Below, piece after piece: positions 1-8,060 of a stretch of 64,000 bases of DNA. The DNA lies in the NCBI RefSeq assembly GCF_014650675.1, contig NZ_BMVK01000007.1, positions 186,001-250,000 of the forward strand, in the 5' to 3' direction. The translations under genes and the position numbers were made by a program. The notes beneath the pieces are model-generated. The model did no database searches and was not told the origin of the DNA. It was given only the letters and a program-made list of their open reading frames with translations. The DNA comes from Streptomyces anulatus (GTDB lineage: Bacteria; Actinomycetota; Actinomycetes; Streptomycetales; Streptomycetaceae). How positions within the stretch are numbered: position 1 is the first letter of the stretch; each line of letters begins with the position of its first letter.

Positions 1-1307
1 TGGTGCCGCCCGCCGCTCTCTCGATCCATCTCTCCATCGGTCAGGCCTATGCCTGGTCCGTGTTCAAACCACCGCTGGAGGAAGCGCTCGGCCTGAGCGG
101 CACGCAGAGCGCCCTGCCCTTCCAGCTCGGCATCGTCATGCTCGGGCTCTCCGCCGCCTTCGGCGGCACTCTCGTGGAGCGCCGCGGACCCCGATGGGCC
201 ATGACCGTCGCCCTCGTCTGCTTCTCCTCCGGCTTCCTGCTCTCCGCACTCGGCGCCGCGACCCAGCAGTTCTGGCTGATCGTCCTCGGGTACGGCTTCG
301 TCGGCGGCATCGGCCTCGGCATCGGCTACATCTCGCCCGTGTCGACGCTCATCAAGTGGTTCCCCGACCGTCCCGGCATGGCCACCGGCATCGCCATCAT
401 GGGGTTCGGCGGCGGCGCGCTGATCGCCTCGCCCTGGTCGGCGCAGATGCTGGAGTCCTTCGGCGGCGACAACTCCGGCATCGCGCTCGCCTTCCTCGTC
501 CACGGACTGGCCTATGCCGTCTTCATGCTGCTCGGCGTGGTGCTGGTACGGGTGCCGCGCCCGCGCGCCGAGGAGCGGTCGGACGGTCGGCCCGCGACGC
601 CGGACGGACCGCAGGTGTCGGCGCGCCGGGCTCTGCGCACCCCGCAGTTCTGGCTTCTGTGGGTCGTGCTCTGCATGAACGTCACCGCGGGCATCGGCAT
701 CCTGGAGAAGGCCGCGCCGATGATCACCGACTTCTTCGCGGACACCTCCACCCCCGTGTCGGTGACCGCCTCTGCCGGATTCGTCGCCCTGCTGTCGGCC
801 GCCAACATGGCCGGACGCATCGGCTGGTCCTCCGCCTCCGACCTGATCGGGCGCAAGAACATCTATCGCGTCTACCTCGGCGCGGGCACGCTCATGTACG
901 CGCTCATCGCCCTGGTGGGAAGCTCCTCCAAGCCTCTGTTCGTGCTGTGCGCGCTGGTCATCCTCTCCTTCTACGGCGGCGGCTTCGCCACGATTCCCGC
1001 CTACCTCAAGGATCTGTTCGGGACCTACCAGGTCGGCGCGATCCACGGGCGCCTGCTCACCGCCTGGTCCACCGCCGGTGTCCTGGGGCCGCTGATCGTG
1101 AACTGGATCGCCGACCGCCAGGAGGAGGCGGGGAAGCACGGCGCGGACCTGTACGGGACGTCCCTCCTCATCATGATGGCCCTGCTCGCCGTCGGCTTCG
1201 CGGCCAATGAACTGGTCCGTCCGGTCCACCCGTCCCACCACCTCGACGCCGTGACAGCGGAGAAGGGAGCGCCCCGTGCACGACGACAGCGGGCAGAGTC
1301 CGCCTGA
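1..1307 (+). CDS. OFA-family MFS transporter (5' end cut by window)
   Basis: This is a 12-helix major facilitator of the oxalate/formate antiporter (OFA) type, acting in the cytoplasmic membrane. The visible protein opens inside the first helix with IHLSIGQAYAWSVFKPPLE, a signature of this family, so a few tens of N-terminal residues lie before base 1. The GTG at base 3 is not a real start. The loop after helix 2 carries the usual charged MFS stretch (ERRGPRW), and WFPDRPGMATGIAIMGFGGGA is a further OFA signature. The C-terminal helices end near residue 415 and a basic tail follows. The stop overlaps the start of the next small gene, so the two are translationally coupled. The substrate is not readable from the sequence; a small carboxylate is the family expectation. 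Confidence 0.85.
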   Translation, partial: VPPAALSIHLSIGQAYAWSVFKPPLEEALGLSGTQSALPFQLGIVMLGLSAAFGGTLVERRGPRWAMTVALVCFSSGFLLSALGAATQQFWLIVLGYGFVGGIGLGIGYISPVSTLIKWFPDRPGMATGIAIMGFGGGALIASPWSAQMLESFGGDNSGIALAFLVHGLAYAVFMLLGVVLVRVPRPRAEERSDGRPATPDGPQVSARRALRTPQFWLLWVVLCMNVTAGIGILEKAAPMITDFFADTSTPVSVTASAGFVALLSAANMAGRIGWSSASDLIGRKNIYRVYLGAGTLMYALIALVGSSSKPLFVLCALVILSFYGGGFATIPAYLKDLFGTYQVGAIHGRLLTAWSTAGVLGPLIVNWIADRQEEAGKHGADLYGTSLLIMMALLAVGFAANELVRPVHPSHHLDAVTAEKGAPRARRQRAESA

Positions 1308-1419
1308 GACGAGGGACCGGCGGCCGCTGATCGTCGTCACCTGGCTGTGGGTGGGCGCTCCGCTCGCCTACGGACTGTACGAACTGGTCCGCAAGGCCAC
1401 CCAGCTGTTCACCGGCTGA
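1276..1419 (+). CDS. Small membrane partner of the MFS transporter (47 aa)
   Basis: A GTG start at 1276 lies inside the last 32 bases of the transporter gene, in another frame, and gives a 47-residue protein. The N-terminal half is polar and charged (MHDDSGQSPPETRDRRP). The second half is a single transmembrane helix, LIVVTWLWVGAPLAYGLYEL, followed by RKATQLFTG. A short one-helix protein of this form is found directly after OFA-type MFS genes in many actinobacteria and is annotated as the MFS transporter small subunit. The 32 bp overlap implies coupled translation with its larger partner. Its biochemical job is unknown; stabilising or gating the transporter is an inference. Confidence 0.7.
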   Translation: MHDDSGQSPPETRDRRPLIVVTWLWVGAPLAYGLYELVRKATQLFTG

Positions 1420-1502
1420 CCCCGGCCGGCCCCGGCCGCCCCGTTCGTCGCGAGGCGCGGGTCCGGACGGTTCGCCCGTGGTGGCGGGTGTGGACGGGCC
1501 GT

Positions 1503-2141
1503 TCAGCCCGTTCCCGCTCCGGCCGCCGCCAGCCACGCGTCCGCGATGACGCGGTGGCCGAGCGGGCTCGGGTGGACGCCGTCCGGGGCGAGGGCCGCGG
1601 CCCCGTGCTCCTCGGCGGCGTGGCGCATGGCGAGGTCGGTGCGGACCACCGTCGCGCCCTGGGCCTCGGCGGCGCGCAGAACGGCGTCGGTGCGCGGGAC
1701 GAGGTCGTCGAACCACTCCCGCTGCCCGGGGGTGGCGGGCAGCAGGAACGGCGTCATGACGAACAGGCGCGGGGCGCACGCTTCCCGCGCGCGGGCGAGA
1801 ACGCGGCCGTATGCGGCCTCGAACTCCGGCACGGGGCTGGGCAGTCCGCTGTCGTAGTGGCGCCAGGTGTCGTTGATGCCGATCAGGACGGTGAGCGCCG
1901 AGGGCGCCGCCCCGACGGCGTCGGCGGTCCAGCGGGCCTCCAGGTCACGGAGGCGGTTGCCGTCGAGCCCCTTGTTGAGGACCGTCGCGGGGGGCCGGCC
2001 CGGTGGCGTCGAGGAGCGGAGAGCCTCCGCGATCAGCCGGACGTATCCGCCGCCGAGCGAGGAGGGGTCCTCGCGGTCGCGTCCGGTGTCGGTGACGGAG
2101 TCGCCGATGAAGAGCAGTCGGTCGTCCTGGGTGAACCGCAC
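1503..2141 (-). CDS. SGNH/GDSL-type hydrolase
   Basis: This is a 212-residue esterase or lipase of the SGNH superfamily. Block I is LLFIGDSVTDTG near residue 10 with the nucleophile serine. Block III is GINDTW near residue 90. Block V is APDGVHPSPLGH near residue 185, holding the catalytic Asp and His. The GTG at 2141 is chosen because AAGGA lies 7 bases before it. A longer reading from 2225 would add 28 low-complexity residues that match nothing in the fold. There is no signal peptide, so the enzyme is probably cytoplasmic. It converges with the transporter pair. The acyl substrate (sugar ester, lipid or polysaccharide acetyl group) cannot be told from the sequence; de-esterifying sugars imported by the neighbouring system is possible. 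Confidence 0.85.
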   Translation of the reverse strand: MRFTQDDRLLFIGDSVTDTGRDREDPSSLGGGYVRLIAEALRSSTPPGRPPATVLNKGLDGNRLRDLEARWTADAVGAAPSALTVLIGINDTWRHYDSGLPSPVPEFEAAYGRVLARAREACAPRLFVMTPFLLPATPGQREWFDDLVPRTDAVLRAAEAQGATVVRTDLAMRHAAEEHGAAALAPDGVHPSPLGHRVIADAWLAAAGAGTG

Positions 2142-2264
2142 GTGTGTGTCCTTCGTCCGTCCGGGGCCCCGGTCGCTCCGCCCGGTTCCACCGGGGCCCG
2201 TCGTTCGCCGTTCGTGGCATGCCATCCGTGACGCGTCGGTCCGCCGACCGGGGGCCGTGCCCGC

Positions 2265-3125
2265 TCACGCCTGCCGGAAAGTGTGGCGCATGGTGCCGAG
2301 CCCGTCGATCCCGCACTCGACGACATCGCCGTCGCGCAGGTACGGCCGGGGCTCGGGGCGGCCGAGGGCGACGCCGGCCGGGGTTCCGGTGTTGATGACG
2401 TCGCCGGGGTGCAGCACCATGAAGTGGCTCAGGTAACGGATGATCCGGGCGACCGGGAACTCCATGTCCTCGGTCGAACCGTGTTGCAGCTCGGTGCCGT
2501 TCACCGACAGCCGGAGCGTGAGCTTCTGCGGGTCGGGGATCTCGTCAGGGGTGACGAGCCAGGGGCCGAGCGGGTTGAACGTCTCGCAGCTCTTGCCCTT
2601 GTCCCACTGTCCGCCGCGCTCCAGTTGGAACGCGCGCTCGGAGACGTCGTGGGAGACCGCGTACCCGGCGACGCACGCGAGCGCTTCCTCGTCGCCGTCG
2701 AGGTAGCGGGCGGTCCTGCCGATCACCACGGCCAGTTCGACCTCGTAGTCGGTCTTGACGCTGCCGCGGGGGACGAGGACTCCGTCGTACGGCCCCGTGA
2801 CCGTCCAGGGGTCCTTCATGAAGACGACCGGCTCGGCCGGGAGGTCCGCTCCCGTCTCCTCCGCGTGGTCGCGGTAGTTGAGGCCGATGCACACGATCTT
2901 CCCCGGCCGCGCCACCGGCGCCCCGATGCGGAGGCCGTCGGCCCGGTCGGCCAGGACGGGCAGGGTCCCGGCGGCCGCGGCCTCGGCGATGCGGTCGAGC
3001 ACGCCGTCGGCGAGGGTCCGGTGGTCCAGGTCGCCGGCGATGCCGGACGCGTCGAGGAGTCTGCCCGATCCGTCCAGGACCGCGGGACGTTCCGCCCCGG
3101 CCTCGCCGACTCTCAGTACGCGCAT
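2265..3125 (-). CDS. Fumarylacetoacetate hydrolase family protein, probable 2,4-diketo-3-deoxy-L-fuconate hydrolase
   Basis: This 286-residue protein has an N-terminal cap of about 70 residues followed by the FAH fold. The fold shows KIVCIGLNYRDHAEETG near residue 75, the metal-binding acidic residues in DYEVELAVVIG near residue 130, and GTPAGVALG near residue 250. Members of this family hydrolyse acylpyruvates. In the non-phosphorylating L-fucose pathway the last step splits 2,4-diketo-3-deoxy-L-fuconate to pyruvate and L-lactate, and such an enzyme is the piece otherwise missing from the island at 12836-17234. ATG 3125 is preceded by GGTGGGG. A copy of the island operator sits 19 bp upstream of this ATG, which ties the gene to the same regulon although it is transcribed the other way. 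An isomerase or decarboxylase of catechol catabolism is the alternative. Confidence 0.75.
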   Translation of the reverse strand: MRVLRVGEAGAERPAVLDGSGRLLDASGIAGDLDHRTLADGVLDRIAEAAAAGTLPVLADRADGLRIGAPVARPGKIVCIGLNYRDHAEETGADLPAEPVVFMKDPWTVTGPYDGVLVPRGSVKTDYEVELAVVIGRTARYLDGDEEALACVAGYAVSHDVSERAFQLERGGQWDKGKSCETFNPLGPWLVTPDEIPDPQKLTLRLSVNGTELQHGSTEDMEFPVARIIRYLSHFMVLHPGDVINTGTPAGVALGRPEPRPYLRDGDVVECGIDGLGTMRHTFRQA

Positions 3126-3143
3126 GGTTCCCCACCTCACGAT

Positions 3144-3158
3144 ATACATCGGATGTAT
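3144..3158. promoter_or_regulatory. Fucose-island operator 1 (perfect palindrome)
   Basis: The 15-mer ATACATCGGATGTAT is a perfect inverted repeat of two 7-base arms around one central base. It lies 19 bp before the ATG of the FAH-family gene. Binding here would block that transcript. It is the best copy of a motif found six times between 3 and 13 kb. Confidence 0.75.
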
Positions 3159-3252
3159 CGACGCGAGCATGCAATCAATCATCGGGCAGCTTGTCCAGAG
3201 CAACCGCCATCAACTGCGGGGAGAAGGACCGATCTTCGCTATCGCCTGCGAT

Positions 3253-3267
3253 TGTCATCCGATGTAT
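3253..3267. promoter_or_regulatory. Fucose-island operator 2
   Basis: TGTCATCCGATGTAT keeps the right arm GATGTAT exactly and four of seven bases of the left arm. It lies 52 bp before the start of the hydroxyacid dehydrogenase gene and 109 bp from operator 1, in the same divergent intergenic region, so one regulator could control both directions. Confidence 0.6.
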
Positions 3268-3318
3268 GGTCTGGCGCACCGACCGGCCGCGACCACACGA
3301 CCCCCAGGGGGCCCGACG

Positions 3319-4329
3319 ATGACGGACACGAGGAGAGGGCCTGCCGCCCTTCTGGTCATGGAGGAGGAGCGCCGGGCCGACGTGTACCCGCCGCACGTCC
3401 TCGACGAGATCGGGGAACTGACGCACTGGCAGGGGCCCGCGCTCACCCGTGACGCCCTGCGCCGCGATCCCGGCGCGCTGGAGGGGGTGGAGGTCCTGCT
3501 CACCGGCTGGGGCGCACCGGTCCTCGACGCGGACCTCCTCGCGCACGCGCCGGAGCTGAAGGCGGTGCTCGTGGCGGCCGGATCGGTACGGCACCTGACG
3601 ACGCCGGAGTTCTGGGCCCGCGGCATCCCGATCGTGTCCGCGGCCGCGGCCAACGCCCGGCCGGTCGCCGAATTCACCCTCGGTCAGATCCTGCTCGGCC
3701 TGAAACAGGTGCACCGGCTCGGCCGCGAGGCGGCGGCCGCCCGCCGGTATCCGCACGATCCCCGGGTGGCCGGGGGGTACGGCTCCCGGGTGGGGCTGTT
3801 CGGCCTGGGCGAGATCGGCCGGCTGGTCGCGGAGCACCTGCGGCGCTTCGACATCGAGGTGCTGGCCTGCGACCCGGTGGTGGAACCGGCCGTCGCACGG
3901 GGGTGGGGCGTCCGGCTGACCGGCATCGAGGAGCTGTTCGCGTCGTGCGACGTGGTGAGCGTCCACGCCCCCCTGCTGCCGGAGACCGAAGGCGTCGTGG
4001 ACGGGCCGCTCGTGTCACTGCTCCCCGAGGGCGCCACACTGGTGAACACGGCGCGCGGCGCCGTGCTGAACGAGCCGGAGGTGATCGGCGTCCTCCGCGA
4101 CCGGCCCGATCTCACCGCCGTCCTCGACGTGACCTCCCCCGAGCCGCCCGACCCCCTCTCGCCGCTGTTCACTCTGCCGAACGTCCTGCTCACCCCGCAC
4201 CTCGCCGGGGCCATGGGCAGGGAACGCGCCCGGCTGGGCGAGCTCGTCCGCGACGAGCTGCGCAGGCTGGTGTGCGGCGATCCCCTGCTGCACGCCGTCG
4301 AACCGGCCCTGGCCGCGACACGGGCGTAA
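3319..4329 (+). CDS. D-isomer-specific 2-hydroxyacid dehydrogenase family protein
   Basis: This 336-residue NAD(P)-dependent oxidoreductase has the two-domain fold of the D-2-hydroxyacid dehydrogenases. The Rossmann fingerprint is VGLFGLGEIGRLVAEHL near residue 155. The active-site arginine lies in LVNTARGAVLNEPEV near residue 240, and the catalytic histidine is in LLTPHLAGAMG near residue 290. ATG 3319 is chosen because the conserved fold starts soon after it (ALLVMEEERRADVYPP) and AGGGGG precedes it at 7 bases. Longer in-frame readings cross operator DNA. Its regulatory site places it in the fucose regulon. Interconverting a 2-keto or 2-hydroxy acid side product such as pyruvate/lactate is plausible, but the substrate is not shown. 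Confidence 0.8.
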   Translation: MTDTRRGPAALLVMEEERRADVYPPHVLDEIGELTHWQGPALTRDALRRDPGALEGVEVLLTGWGAPVLDADLLAHAPELKAVLVAAGSVRHLTTPEFWARGIPIVSAAAANARPVAEFTLGQILLGLKQVHRLGREAAAARRYPHDPRVAGGYGSRVGLFGLGEIGRLVAEHLRRFDIEVLACDPVVEPAVARGWGVRLTGIEELFASCDVVSVHAPLLPETEGVVDGPLVSLLPEGATLVNTARGAVLNEPEVIGVLRDRPDLTAVLDVTSPEPPDPLSPLFTLPNVLLTPHLAGAMGRERARLGELVRDELRRLVCGDPLLHAVEPALAATRA

Positions 4330-4497
4330 CGGCCTCCTCACCCACGCCGCCACCTCCCCCGTACCGGCGCCGCCGCCTCCCCGCGCCCGATGGACACCCC
4401 CTCCCCGCGTACGGCCGACGAGTTGCTCCCCGTCGGCCGTACCGGCATGCCGTCGACCTGCCCCCTCGGTCGCCCCCGCACCCCCACCACACCCTTC

Positions 4498-4512
4498 ATA
4501 CATCCGATCTAT
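4498..4512. promoter_or_regulatory. Fucose-island operator 3
   Basis: ATACATCCGATCTAT differs from the palindrome ATACATC-N-GATGTAT by one base. It lies about 300 bp before the sugar-binding protein gene, so it may serve a distal promoter or act together with the weaker site next to the proximal promoter. Confidence 0.65.
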
Positions 4513-4720
4513 CGACGGCATCGCAATGACGAACCACTGAAGACGTCACCGTTCGCACGGGATGCCACTCATCGCCCGCATCACCCCGCAGGCTGCGCTT
4601 CCTCCCTCACGGAACGCGATACAGGCAGGTCAAACATGCCCCGCCCACGGTCCGTCGAGGCCCGTGAGCCTGCAGGAAGAGACTCACCGATCAGGGCGAC
4701 CCACTCCCTCAACTCTTTTC

Positions 4721-4762
4721 ATTCATCGGACTATTGACCCTTGTTCGGCCGCACGTTAGCGT
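4721..4762 (+). promoter_or_regulatory. Probable promoter of the importer operon with a degenerate operator at its -35
   Basis: TTGACC (4734-4739) and TAGCGT (4757-4762) are 17 bases apart, a good match to the housekeeping-type Streptomyces promoter, and lie about 50 bp before the first gene. ATTCATCGGACTATT (4721-4735) directly overlaps the -35 box and keeps six of seven bases of the left operator arm, but the right arm is poor. Promoter and operator are both inferred by eye. Confidence 0.5.
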
Positions 4763-4813
4763 CCCCGGCAAGCGCTTACAGGCCGGCTGCTGAGGCGGCG
4801 AACAGGAGTTGTC

Positions 4814-6139
4814 ATGCAGAGAACGCGGTGGATCGGTGCGGGTTTCCTCGCCTCGGCGTTGGCCCTCACGAGCTGTACGTCCGGGCCTGCGGGAGCGGAC
4901 GCGAAGCAGGACCCCAAGGCGCAGTTGGAACTGTGGACCAGGACCACACCGGGCGGCCCCGGCGAGAAGGCGACGTTGCGGCTCGTCACCGGGTTCGAGA
5001 AGGCCACGGGGCACAAGGTGAAGGTCACGGCGATCTTCGACGACTTCGAGACCAAGCTCCAGCAGCGCGCCGCCCAGCGGAATCTCCCCGACATCGTCAT
5101 GAACGACGTCACCCAGATCGGGGCGATGCACAGCCAGGGCCTCCTCCGCGAGATCGACCTGAGCAAGATCGAGAACAGCGGGGACCTCATCGAGCAGGGC
5201 CGCGACTCCGGCAAGGGAGTCGACGGCAAGCAGTACGGCATTCCGTACTCCGCCCAGACCGGCGCCCTGCTGATCCGCAAGGACTGGCGCGAGAAGCTGA
5301 AGCTCGACACCCCGAAGAGCTGGGACGACCTCGCGGCGATGGCCGAGGCCTTCACCACCCGGGATCCCGACGGCAACGGCAAGAAGGACACGTACGGTCT
5401 CGCCGCCCCGCTGTCGACCAAGCGCGGCTACGCCTCGTGGTACTTCTCCAACTTCCTCTGGGCCGCCGGAGGGGACTTCATCACCGAGACGGGCAAGGGC
5501 ACGTACAAGCCGGCGATGGCCTCGAAGGAGTCGGCGGAGGCCGTGCGCTGGTTCCGGGCGCTCAACTGCGAGCGGAAGGTCGTCCAGCCCGGGGCCGTCA
5601 CCATGGACACCCCGCCGACGAACGAGACGTTCGAGGCGGGCAGGACGGGCCTCTTCGTCGTCGGCCCCTACCTCATGCCCCGCTTCGACACATCGCTCGG
5701 CAAGGACAAGTACGAGGTCGTCCCCATGCCCGAGGGGCCGAAGGACGCCACCGTGCTCGCCGAGGGCGGAGCCGTCTACCTGATGGCGGGCTCGGAGAAC
5801 CGGACCGGGCAGGACGCCTTCGCCGGATACGCCATCTCCGCCGACGGCCAGAGGCTCGGCATGCAGGGCGAGGAGGGCTCCACCGTCCAACTGCCCGTGA
5901 ACAAGACGGTCGACGTCGCCGAGGTGCGCCCCGACCCGCGTTGGAAGACGTACGCGGAGGTCTACCGGACCTCCGGGCGGTACGCGCCGTCCGTCCCGAA
6001 CTGGACCCCGATACGGCAGGCCTCGGCCGAGACCCTCAACGCGTTGATGGCCGACTGCTCCCTGGACGCCGACGTGGAGCTGCGCGAGCTCGACGAGAAG
6101 CTCGCCCGCATCCTCAAGGAGCAGGGAATCGCCGGATGA
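4814..6139 (+). CDS. ABC sugar importer, substrate-binding lipoprotein (CUT1 type)
   Basis: This 441-residue extracytoplasmic solute-binding protein belongs to family 1. The N-terminus MQRTRW followed by a hydrophobic stretch and LALTSC is a lipoprotein signal with the modified cysteine at residue 21. The mature part shows the family landmarks LELWTRTTPGG, ATLRLVTGFEKATGHKVKV and YGIPYSAQTGALLIRKD. ATG 4814 follows AGGAG at 5 bases. The downstream permease start overlaps the stop (ATGA), so the three importer genes are one operon. There is no ATPase gene nearby; Streptomyces CUT1 importers usually share the general ATPase MsiK encoded elsewhere. Given the fucosidase in the same operon, L-fucose or a fucosylated oligosaccharide is the likely ligand. 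Confidence 0.88.
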   Translation: MQRTRWIGAGFLASALALTSCTSGPAGADAKQDPKAQLELWTRTTPGGPGEKATLRLVTGFEKATGHKVKVTAIFDDFETKLQQRAAQRNLPDIVMNDVTQIGAMHSQGLLREIDLSKIENSGDLIEQGRDSGKGVDGKQYGIPYSAQTGALLIRKDWREKLKLDTPKSWDDLAAMAEAFTTRDPDGNGKKDTYGLAAPLSTKRGYASWYFSNFLWAAGGDFITETGKGTYKPAMASKESAEAVRWFRALNCERKVVQPGAVTMDTPPTNETFEAGRTGLFVVGPYLMPRFDTSLGKDKYEVVPMPEGPKDATVLAEGGAVYLMAGSENRTGQDAFAGYAISADGQRLGMQGEEGSTVQLPVNKTVDVAEVRPDPRWKTYAEVYRTSGRYAPSVPNWTPIRQASAETLNALMADCSLDADVELRELDEKLARILKEQGIAG

Positions 6140-7119
6140 CGAGCGTCGACGAGGTGAAGCCGGTCGCCCGCCGGGCAGCCGGCCCCTCCCCCAGGACGGC
6201 GCACGGCCCGGCCGGAGCGGCCGGGCCCACCGCCGGCCGCCGCGTGCGGAGCCGCCGTTCGGGCCGCTGGTGGACGCCCTGGCTCTTCCTGGCTCCGGCG
6301 CTGATCCTCTTCCTGTACTTCAAGTTCATCCCCATGGCCAGCGCGCTGACCATGTCCTTCCAGGATGTGCAGCCCTACCTGGGCAACCGGTGGGTCGGCG
6401 GCGAGAACTACGCGACGGTGCTCTCGTCGGACGGCTTCCGCGAGGCCGCCTGGCACACGCTCGTCCTCGCGGTCGGCCAGACCGCCGGATCGATGCTGCT
6501 CGGCCTCACCCTGGCCCTCCTGATGGAGGGGCAGGGCCGCAGGATCAGCTTCGTGCGCTCGGCGGCCTTCCTCCCGGTCGTCGTACCGATCGCGGTCGTG
6601 GCCGAGCTGTGGCGGATCATGTACCACCCCACCGAGGAGGGCATGCTCAACTCCGTCCTCGGACTGGTCGGACTCGGCCCGTCGGGGTTCATCAACGACC
6701 CCGATTCCTCCATGGTCTCCATCATGCTCACCGGCATCTGGCGGGGCGCCCCCTACGACATGATGATCTTCCTCGCCGGGCTGGCCGGCGTGGACCGCGG
6801 CCTGTACGAGGCCGCCAAGGTCGACGGCGCGTCGAGGCTGCAGCGCATCCGCCACGTGGCGGTCCCCGGACTGCGGGCGGTGCTGTCCATCCTGTTCGTG
6901 CTCGCGGCCATCCGGGGCCTGCGCGTCTTCACCGAGGTCTTCCTGCTCACCAACGGCGGCCCCGACGGCTCGACCGAGGTCGTGATGACGGTGATCTACA
7001 AACTGGGCCTGGAGCAGAACCGGCTCGGCGTCGCCGCGGCCGGAGCGGTCCTGCTGTTCCTGGCGACGCTGGTCCTCACGGTCAGCGTCCACCTGTTCCG
7101 ACGGAGGGGTAACGCATGA
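6136..7119 (+). CDS. ABC sugar importer permease (MalF-like)
   Basis: This 327-residue inner-membrane permease has a Pro/Ala/Arg-rich cytosolic N-terminus of about 50 residues and then six predicted helices, starting with WWTPWLFLAPALILFLYFKF. The EAA loop that contacts the ATPase is YEAAKVDGASRLQRIRHVAVPGL, with the conserved EAA-x3-G spacing. The start ATG at 6136 overlaps the stop of the binding-protein gene in ATGA, and the next permease overlaps this stop in the same way, so translation of all three is coupled. This gene and the next form the heterodimeric channel of the importer. Confidence 0.88.
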   Translation: MTSVDEVKPVARRAAGPSPRTAHGPAGAAGPTAGRRVRSRRSGRWWTPWLFLAPALILFLYFKFIPMASALTMSFQDVQPYLGNRWVGGENYATVLSSDGFREAAWHTLVLAVGQTAGSMLLGLTLALLMEGQGRRISFVRSAAFLPVVVPIAVVAELWRIMYHPTEEGMLNSVLGLVGLGPSGFINDPDSSMVSIMLTGIWRGAPYDMMIFLAGLAGVDRGLYEAAKVDGASRLQRIRHVAVPGLRAVLSILFVLAAIRGLRVFTEVFLLTNGGPDGSTEVVMTVIYKLGLEQNRLGVAAAGAVLLFLATLVLTVSVHLFRRRGNA

Positions 7120-7982
7120 GCGCGCCGAACGAGACCGCGCTGGGGCTGACCGAGAGCAGGGGCGTCGCCGGACGCGTCCTGAAGGCCGTCACCTACCTGC
7201 TGGTCCTGCTGGTGTTCGCCGGGCCGCTCCTGGCCCTCCTCGTCGGCGCGTTCAACCACGTCAAGGACCCGACACAGCTCAGCATCGTCCCGAACGACCC
7301 GACCCTGGAGAACTTCACGGTCGCGTTCGACCAGAACGTCCTGACGTACCTGCTCAACTCGTTCTTCGTCGTGGGCTTCGGACTGCTGCTCCAGGTCGCC
7401 GTCTCCGTCCTCGCCGGGTACGCCCTGGCCCGGAAGCGGTTCAGGGGGATGAGCTTCGCGTTCGTCGCGATCCTGGCGACGCTGATGCTGCCCGAGGAGA
7501 TCCTGGCCATCCCGCTGTCCGTGGTCCTCTCCGACCTGCCGGTCATCCACGTCAACCTCATCGGTTCGCTGGCGGGCATGATCGTCCCCGTGGGCGCGTG
7601 GGCGTTCTCCATCCTCGTCATGACCGAGTTCATGAAGGAGGTGCCCCGGGAGCTGGAGGAGGCCGCGCGGATCGACGGCGCCGGTGACCTGCGGATCTTC
7701 GCGCAGATCATCCTCCCGATGTGCAGGCCCGCGCTCGGCGTCATCGGCGTCTTCGGCTTCACGATGATCTGGGACCAGTACCTGCTGCCCCTGCTCGTGG
7801 CCACGGACTCCTCGTCCTACACGCTGCCGCTGGCTCTGCGCACCCTGCGGGTCGACCCCCTCGTCACCCCCGGCGTGGTGATGGCCGCGTCGCTGCTCGC
7901 GCTGCTTCCGTCCATCATCGTCTTCCTCCTCTTCCAGCGCTCCTTCGTCCACGGTCTGTCCAGCGGCGCCCTCAAGGGCTGA
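7116..7982 (+). CDS. ABC sugar importer permease (MalG-like)
   Basis: This 288-residue second permease of the CUT1 importer has about six helices. Its EAA loop is LEEAARIDGAGDLRIFAQIILPMCRPAL, and the C-terminal helix ends IVFLLFQRSFVHGLSSGALKG. The QRSFVHGL-SGALKG ending is typical of MalG-type partners. It overlaps the preceding permease by ATGA and is followed after 78 bp by the fucosidase gene, with no terminator visible between them, so transcription probably runs on. Confidence 0.88.
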   Translation: MSAPNETALGLTESRGVAGRVLKAVTYLLVLLVFAGPLLALLVGAFNHVKDPTQLSIVPNDPTLENFTVAFDQNVLTYLLNSFFVVGFGLLLQVAVSVLAGYALARKRFRGMSFAFVAILATLMLPEEILAIPLSVVLSDLPVIHVNLIGSLAGMIVPVGAWAFSILVMTEFMKEVPRELEEAARIDGAGDLRIFAQIILPMCRPALGVIGVFGFTMIWDQYLLPLLVATDSSSYTLPLALRTLRVDPLVTPGVVMAASLLALLPSIIVFLLFQRSFVHGLSSGALKG

Positions 7983-8060
7983 CCCGCAGGGACGACTCCG
8001 GGCGATCCCGGCCCCCGCTCCCCTCTCCTCCGACCGCCCCGACGCCAAGGAAGACCCGCC

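Larger units (their letters stand above)
4330..4813. other. 484-bp leader region of the sugar importer operon
   Basis: No convincing gene was seen here; short open frames lack ribosome sites and Streptomyces codon bias. The stretch holds one good and one weak copy of the island operator (4498-4512 and 4721-4735) and a promoter-like pair of hexamers at 4734-4762. The bases between 4513 and 4710 remain unexplained. Confidence 0.6.

Noticed and set aside
3..5. GTG at base 3 as the start of the MFS gene
   Set aside because: The protein would lack the start of its first helix; the gene plainly continues beyond the window.
4390..4737. Short plus-strand open frames before the sugar importer
   Set aside because: No ribosome sites, poor codon bias, and they overlap operator and promoter elements.
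4814..7982. Search for an ATPase gene belonging to the CUT1 importer
   Set aside because: None is present in the island; sharing of MsiK from elsewhere is the normal Streptomyces solution.
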